From Antitrichia curtipendula (lineage: Eukaryota; Streptophyta; Bryopsida; Hypnales; Leucodontaceae), in assembly GCA_951230915.1 (NCBI GenBank), contig OX579638.1, positions 4,358,696-4,422,695 of the forward strand: a DNA stretch of 64,000 bases. Direction: 5' to 3'. Below are positions 57,410-64,000 of the stretch, one piece after another. The position numbers were made by a program, and so were the translations under genes. Position 1 is the first letter of the stretch; each line of letters begins with the position of its first letter. The notes under the pieces are model-generated. The model was not told the origin of the DNA. It did not search any database and saw only the letters and a list, made by a program, of their open reading frames with translations.

Positions 57410-59040
57410 CCTGAACCGGCCAGGAAGGTCAATGTTGACTGTTGGAATACTAAAGAGGTTCCTTCCATTTGTGGCCAATTTTTCATTTTTTCTTTTAAAT
57501 TCTGTGGCTGGGTTTTGAATTCATGGCAGTAGTACGGATGGTTATGATCACGTCACTGATGTGGGTGTCTATTGGTGAGCTTTCTGAAAATGAGTGCTTA
57601 TTCCTTGTTTCTTTTGAGGGGTAAAATGAGAAGAAAAAAAAATATTAAAGAAAGGGCAAAAAGGAAAAAAATGAGTGTATTTTGGGGTGCAGAGCATGCA
57701 GAATGTTCTTCTTTTGCAGGGCAGTGTGACGTGTCGGAGGTGGGGAACCTGCTTTGCCTTGTGGCACTAATTTAATTTTTTGGGAGATTTTTTGGAGACC
57801 GCCCTTGCCTGCACTTCCGTCCATTTGATCCATGGATCCAGATTTGATTTTGGCAGAGCAAGGAATATCAGAGGGGCGCAGGGGATTCATGTTGCTACTT
57901 AGTACTTACCCATGTTTTTATTATTATATTATTATATTATTAGTTAGCTCAAACGTTCAAGGTTTAATGAAATTCAGTCAGCTGTTTACAGGGGATTACA
58001 TGACAGGTTTCATTTTGAAGAATGAGATCCTTCGCAAATCTGTGGATCTAATTTCGGTTTAGGACATCGACTCTGGTTCATGTTTTGGTGCTGATCCGAC
58101 CATTTTAGCACGCAGACGAGTGAATTAGGAAATTGGAAACAATCAACTGTCCCTCTGTAATTGCACATTACATTCCATGCACGTCCTGGAAATGAAGGGA
58201 GACGGCCGGGTTTTTAGAAGGGCTGATCAGGCTGTTTGGAGGGTTTGCGATGTTGGATGCTTCAAAGCATTTTCAAGTAAATTTACCTTGAAAGGTAAAT
58301 GAAAGTCACATTCATACATCTAAGGTAGTAGAGTTCATTGTAAAGTGAAGCTTAATTTTGCAGAAGGGGTCTCAAAGGAAGGTTTAACTAAGAATAGTAC
58401 AAAAGAAACACAACACCAAACTCCATCACATCAAGTTTGGGTGCTTCAAGGAGTTTCATCCTATTTTTTTTCTCAAACTCCATCTCCTAGTCCTACATTG
58501 CACACACTTTATGATCAACTCTAGTGGCACCTTAATTTTGAAAAGATGAGATCTATCACCAAGGCACTTTGCCAAAAAATGATCAAGTTTTTTAACTAGT
58601 CAGGTGTATATTTCATTTCCACATCAATCTTGAAAGTCATTGATTGTTGAATTTTTGGCCTCATTATCCTTCCAAGGTTAAATTGGCATTATAAGTGTTT
58701 CATTGTCTTTCTTGTGGCGGCATTGTGAATTTTTTGTTAAGCCCAATTAGTAGATTGTAGTGAAAGATGTTGCAAAGAGAATTTAAGTTTTTTGCTATTC
58801 AAAGAATATATTATGAATTTTCAAAATCAATACATTGAAGACTCCTACAATGGATCATAGGCTTAGTAGGAAACAACACATCTATAACCTTGTGCAGCAA
58901 AGAGTGATGCATATGTAGTAGCACCCCTAAATAGCCACTTTGATCATCTACTCAAGTTCTAAATAAGAGACTTGAGTTTTCACTTACAAATTTGATTTTC
59001 TATTAAGCAAAAATAAAAAATTATTTTAGATATAGGTAGT
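57410..59040. other. Transition from moderate GC to AT-rich repeats
   Basis: No gene recognised. Family D foldback debris lies at 58530-58690 (AAGGCACTTTGCCAAAAAAT, then CAGGTGTATATTTCATTTCC, then CCTTCCAAGGTTAAA). Confidence 0.35.
58530..58690. repeat. Foldback family D, partial copy
   Basis: GATGAGATCTATCACCAAGG, then GCACTTTGCCAAAAAATGAT, then GTGTATATTTCATTTCCACA, parallels 35160-35250. Confidence 0.55.
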
Positions 59041-59044
59041 TTAA

Positions 59045-59624
59045 CCCCTGAAACCCCAAGGGTGTTTTCTGCCAAAAACCACTCAAAACTACCAATTCTG
59101 TTGTATTGACTTAAGGAAACCAATTTTTTTTATTTTGGGAGAATTTAACCATAGGATCTTGTACTAAACTTGTCTGAGATCATGTAGTAAAAATTTCATC
59201 AAATTTGGCCGTACGGATTGGAAGATATTAGCATTCAAAGTTGAACAAAAAGTTTATTTTCAAGAAGATGCTTAAATTGCCCGAAAAACTATGATTGTCC
59301 ATAACTTTCTCATCCCTAGTCCAAATAGAATCAATCAAAGCTTCACGTATAGGTAAAAACATAATCTTTTAGGAAAAAAATTCACAAAAAATAATTTTGA
59401 CTTTTTGTAATTTTTTTTGGGCTTCCCGCCAATCTCGATTTCTTGCTCATTGTGCCATAACTTTTTCATCCGGCATCCGATTGAAACAAAAATTATATAT
59501 CCACAAAGCTCTTGCAAAGCTACACAACCTCAAAAAATCTCAAAAAAATTCACTTCAAATTGAGACAATAGGAACCTACCCGGACCCAAATTGTCCCCCG
59601 AGGGGACAAGCGGGGTTTTAGGGG
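59045..59624. mobile_element. Family A (TTAA) element, sister of 7002-7587, 580 bp
   Basis: Starts CCCCTGAAACCCC after TTAA (59041-59044) and ends GGGGTTTTAGGGG before TTAA (59625-59628). The body is nearly identical to 7002-7587. Modules CATAACTTT lie at 59300 and 59456. Confidence 0.9.
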
Positions 59625-60520
59625 TTAATGTATTGCTACCTTAGCCCACTTTAATTCATGTTTTTTGAATATCTTGTGAAATAAGTTACAATTTTAAAGT
59701 TTGTATGACATAATGCTTTAGAAGCATATATATACTATTTTTCTTAATTTGAAAACAAAAAGAATGAAAGCCCATAGCTAGAAAAAGAAAAAAGAGTACC
59801 AAAGTTTAGAAGCCATGTACATCTCCACCATAATAATTTAACTGCTGATAAATCAAAATTTAATATCTAACTCTATATTAGATGGCATTCAAGGAGGCAA
59901 TTTTAGCACTTTCAACCTTCCATCATGATTGTTGTATGCAAAGTTCGTTGGATCTACATGTCAAGCTATGAGCTCATGTCAAAATACATTTATGTCCAAT
60001 TTCCATGTGCATTGAGTTAGTAGAATTTTTTTTAAATCAAAATATTTTAAGGAAAAAAGATAATAGTTTTTTTTATTCATGAATACTTTAAATTAGTGAG
60101 TAACTTGACAAAAAAACTTCTAGCTCTAACCAATTATCAAAGTAGTGAAAATAGTGAATTTAATATTGGTCGTTAACCATACGTAATATAAAATTTAGTT
60201 GTGTCTTCATTAGGAGCTATTCACAAGTGAATCCCATCTTGACATTTTTCATAAAGCTTTGGTGTATGACTCCTCATCACAACTATGGGAAAGATTTGGT
60301 TAATTAGTTGTTCAATTGTGCTCCCCCATAAAACTTGCATTAAAAATTCTCTTGTAATTCTAAAAGCTTTAATTTCAAAGAAGAAGAGACAAGAATATTA
60401 GACTAATTTCAAGATAAAAGCATTGTTCCACCCACATTTGTTAGTTTGTCATCAATCCTATCTTGGGAGGAACACTCTTCTTTTGGAAAACCTATCACAA
60501 TAATCACAACTTGAGTTTAA

Positions 60521-61372
60521 CCACTAAAGAACCAAGGTCATTTTTCTGTCAAAAAACATTCAAAATTGCCAATTCTATTGTATTCACCAAAGAAAAAAAG
60601 AATTAAAAATAAATAAAAATCTAACTAGGAATCTTATACTATACTTGTTTGAGATCATGTGGTAAAAATTTTATGAAGTTTGACAATACAAATTGGAAGA
60701 TATATTAGCATTCAAAGTTGGAATTTTTTTTTTGAACACTGGTCTACAATTTCAGATTACTTTGATTGCCATTTGTGGAAAAAATTTGCACTACAAACTT
60801 TGAATTTTTTAAAAAAATGTATTAAAGAATTGAGTTGAATTTTTTTACAAAAATATCCGCTTGATTTTCATTCTTAAAAAATTTGTTAAGTAGAAGTAGG
60901 TCCAAGATTGAAAGAAAAACTAAATTGTTAATAGCTCTAAAATGGGATTGAAACACAATATTTCCAACACTAAGATTGTTCTTGCAAACAAATTTAACCA
61001 TTTCAAACAAATTTTTTTGAAAAATTGTAAAAATGGCATTCAAAAATTAATCCTATGGGTTATTTTTCAAGAAGATGCTTACATTATCCTCCAAACAAGA
61101 TTGTTCATAACTTTCACATCACTTATTAAAAGAGAATGAATCAAAACTTCACATATAGACAAAATTATGATCCATAAGAAAAGAAAAGAAAACTTTAAGT
61201 TTAAGTTTTTTTGAATTTTTTTTGCTTGGCAACGTGAAAATTATACTTATGATGGCATAACTTTTGCTCTTGGGCACCAATTGAAATAAATATACATTCC
61301 CACAAAGATAAGAAGTTTTTTAATCTTATGAGAAAGTTTCAAAAAGTTTTACTAAAAATGGTCCTTCAGAGG
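60521..61372. mobile_element. Family A (TTAA) element, 852 bp
   Basis: Starts CCACTAAAGAACC after TTAA (60517-60520) and ends GGTCCTTCAGAGG before TTAA (61373-61376). A diverged relative of 59045-59624: it shares GTCAAAAAACATTCAAAATT-like, GATCATGTGGTAAAAATTT and CATAACTTTCACATC blocks. Confidence 0.8.
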
Positions 61373-61374
61373 TT

Positions 61375-62680
61375 AAGGTAGAACAACCCAATGCCATTAG
61401 TTTCCCAATTCTAACAATTAATAGATCATATCATTTGAGTAAGTCACCCACCCATTACCAAGTGAGGGCATGTGAGCATAGAATCTTTGAACCTAGGAGT
61501 TTCTATTATAGACACCTATGTACTTATGTGGCTATGTTACATGCACTTATGTTAGAGACTCTTTCCATGTTATCATTTACCTATATTATAGGTACATATA
61601 ACATAAACATCTTCAAATGGTTGTAGGTACACACTTACAACCAGGTTCAAGGCTCCTAGATTCACGTCTCTATTCTCACGCGCTAGCATTATTGCCCATT
61701 ACCGCAATCATGGCAACCCTTTAGCATCATGACAATGCACTTGGGGGAGAGGAGACACGTCACTCAACATGTAGTTTAGCATGGGTCTACCCATGCTTTA
61801 CCAATTTAGTCCCGACAAACTTTGAAAAATCACAGAGAACTCATTTTTTGCAAATGACAACTCTCCAACTTTTCTAATCTCTGAAAAATACGTGAATTGA
61901 TAAATAGCTTCTCCAAGGTATCTAGATAACAAAATTCATGGTGGTAATAGGCTGATCTACCTTAGATCTTGGGTCGTGAGCAAGAATAGTGTGCCGAAAG
62001 TACAGAAACTACTATTGAAAGAGGAGCCTATTTTGTCTGTAAAATTTGCCCACAAATGAATGCACAAGCTTTGTATGGTTGTTGAGAAGCGCAAGTATAA
62101 TTGTGAACCCTTGGTTAGTACATTCCTGACAAGAGATTGGTGAAGATACAGATGTACTCGCGTGGATGTCCCGAGGCTCCATGGACTCAGCGGCAGCATC
62201 GAGACGCAGCACAAGGGTACCTTTTTGCGTAACTTCCCAAGGCAGTCGCTGGTTTCTTATCCAAGTTGAACGTACTCGAACGGAGTTCGTACCAAAATGG
62301 GTTCCCTCAAGTTACAAAGGTTTCATTGTAAAGTTGTTTGGATGTCATAAGTGTTTTTAAGAATGATGAATTCTTATGACAAATTGTGTGGGTTGAAACG
62401 TGACAAACGTCATGACATGGTTTGTTTTTTGTTTTTTGTTTTTGTTTTTTTGTTTTTTTGTTTTGAAATAAGTGTGTTCAAGAAACACATACTACAAGGG
62501 GATTTTTTCCATCAAGAAGAAAGGTTGATTTCACACAAGGTAAAGAACTTGGCAACGTTAGGTATCAAACCTTCAACCATGCCATTGGGTTTGGGTACCT
62601 CACCTTCATCCAGTAGTTTAGGGTCATCTCAAACCAATCATAACATGGTTTGAATTTCATATACTATAATATACAAATGT
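61375..62680. other. Intergenic stretch with a family C left end and a moderate-GC segment
   Basis: 61377-61420 (AGGTAGAACAACCCAATG after TA) is a left end of family C. 61940-62300 is moderate GC; its minus-strand frame at 62260-62012 reads LPWEVTQKGTLVLRLDAAAE, which looks protein-like, but I could not assign it and found no partner exons. A (TTTTTG)n-like tract lies at 62423-62464. Confidence 0.3.
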
Positions 62681-62683
62681 TAG

Positions 62684-63230
62684 TCCTTAAAGGACCAAGT
62701 AGCATTTTTTTTGGCAACACAACTTTTTAGTCATTCATTTACAAACATAATTTTCAATTTTTTTCTTAAAAATTTTCATACATGTAAACATGTGGTTGAG
62801 GAGTAGCTTTAAGAAGCAAGAGTTTTCATAACTTTTGACTACATGGTTAAACACCTATTGTATAATCAAGTGTATGATATGCAGTTTCTTCTAGAGTTTG
62901 GGCAACATATATGGTATGAAGGTTTTCAAGAAATAAAAATTTTAAAACAGATTTTTTAAATTTATATACATGTGGAATGCTTTGAATCAATCCATTTTGA
63001 TTAATGAGATGAAATTATGCGGAGTTTTAGTTTGCAGGCAATCATGGAAATGCTACTGTGAAATAAATTGTATAGTCTTTTGTTTGACTCTATTTTCAAT
63101 ATTTTTGGAAAAAAAAAGTTGTAGGATGTAGATTGTTTATTATGGAGTACAACATTACAACCATTGGGATTAACATTTTTCAATTCCATAACTAAATTCT
63201 TAACAATTTAGTATTTTATATGATCCTCTA
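62684..63230 (+). mobile_element. Family A subgroup A1 element, truncated copy
   Basis: Begins TCCTTAAAGGACCAAG after TTAG, a decayed TTAA, and follows the 17732-18658 copy (CATAACTTTTGACTACATGG, then TGGGATTAACATTTTTCAAT, then CTTAACAATTTAGTATTTTA). Homology is lost after about 63260. Confidence 0.6.
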
Positions 63231-63583
63231 CTTTTTTCTACCTACTATTTTTTTCAAGCATGAACATGAAATATTTATTATTGAATTTTTAAATTTGTAT
63301 TCCCAACTCATTTCTTTTATATATTATGGAGAGTAACAAGTTGTAGGATCTACACATTTTTAGGTAAAAATTTTGCAAGATGAAATCTAACCATTTGGGA
63401 AGAATTGAAAATACTTCTTTTAAAAATTCAAGCATCATGATCTTGCAATTGATAAGTTTTTTTTATCCTAAACTTTTGAGAGGGTGTACTCTAATGAGTG
63501 AATTAAAGGATCCTATAGTTGAATTTTTTTTGAATAAAAATAGATAAAGATTAAAGCCTTGCTTGGAAGACTAGTATTTTTAA

Positions 63584-64000
63584 CCTCTAAAGGTCAAATA
63601 CTATGTTTTCACCCAAAACGCTCCAAAACTGTCAATTCTAATACAAGTACCAAATTTTTGAAAAAAACATTTTTAGACACATGTAACCGTATGATCTTAT
63701 AGTACTCCAGTTTGAGAAGATGTACAAAAATTTCAAAAACTTCCATTGTGTGGATTGCAAGTTGAATTGATAACAATCCTGTCTTTGTCCTTGCGAAAAA
63801 TTGGGCAACTGCACTTCACAAGGTCACATTTGTATGAAAAAATGTCCAAAATTGTGGTTACTTTTAGGATTCATTTTTCAAGGTAAGTTGGCTACATGCT
63901 TGAAAATTTTTAGATCATTTGGAATTGTACAACATATAGGAGAAAATTAGTAAGTAGAAAGAAGTTGAGAATGATTCAAAATAAATTAGAGGTTCAAACT
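63584..64000 (-). mobile_element. Family A subgroup A1 element, cut by the window end
   Basis: Starts CCTCTAAAGGTCAAATAC after TTAA (63580-63583) and follows the orientation of 19683-21127 and 31401-32363 (TATGTTTTCACCCAAAACGC, CTGCACTTCACAAGGTCACA, CATTTGGAATTGTACAACAT). Confidence 0.75.

Noticed and set aside
6998..61376. Family A as Tc1/mariner elements with a TA target and ends ACCCCT...AGGGGT
   Set aside because: The bases outside the TA are T and A at nearly every end, and both empty sites are TTAA, so a 4-bp TTAA target fits better. The TA reading remains formally possible for single copies.

Overview
This window looks like a gene-poor, AT-rich, transposon-dense stretch of a land-plant nuclear genome. 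The plant assignment rests on four things. There is an arabinogalactan-type fasciclin protein with Ala-Pro modules. There is an intron-split RUB1/NEDD8-conjugating enzyme (RCE1/UBC12 type). There are plant-style DNA transposons: CACTA termini CACTAGAAGAAAA, a Stowaway-like CTCCCTCTGTCCCA terminus and an Emigrant-like MITE. The promoters are plant-like. A non-flowering lineage is possible, but the sequence does not let me name the species. No prokaryotic operon, phage, CRISPR array or rRNA/tRNA gene was seen.

Genes. (1) 1-570, minus strand: N-terminal 190 residues of a secreted fasciclin-like arabinogalactan protein, cut by the window edge, with a duplicated upstream region (590-1290). (2) 26054-27500, minus strand: a complete five-coding-exon RCE1/UBC12 gene encoding 182 aa, with catalytic Cys111, a 5'-UTR intron (27519-28148) and a TATA box near 28375. 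(3) 44007-46069, minus strand: a decayed pogo/Tigger-type transposase, frameshifted and split by a later insertion. (4) 56357-56550: a long imperfect stem-loop in single-copy-looking, moderately GC-rich DNA, a candidate MIRNA precursor. A possible exon at 42040-42192 could not be identified.

Repeat landscape. Almost everything else is non-autonomous DNA transposons that can be delimited by eye. Family A has termini CCCCTAAAG, CCCTTTAAC or CCCCTCACC, always flanked by TTAA, which is the target-site signature of piggyBac-like elements. It includes elements at 7002-7587, 8383-8978, 17732-18658, 19683-21127, 20216-20734 (nested), 31401-32363, 35947-36663, 37923-38518, 38999-39756, 39761-41031, 42522-43494, 44903-45548, 51571-52996, 59045-59624 and 60521-61372. 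Families B (AGGTAGGAGG termini) and C (AGGTARAAYA termini) have TA targets. Others are a Stowaway-like element (18966-19536), a CACTA element with a perfect AAC target duplication (46582-47887), and several large foldback elements (5786-6515, 30342-30694, 35172-35405, 37550-37900).

The most interesting result is internal proof of TTAA-specific insertion. Two filled sites can be compared with an empty copy elsewhere in the same window, and a third insertion sits inside the pogo reading frame, so that removing it and one TTAA restores frame. Several of these elements with different ends also share a recurring CATAACTTTY module, often in pairs about 150-156 bp apart.
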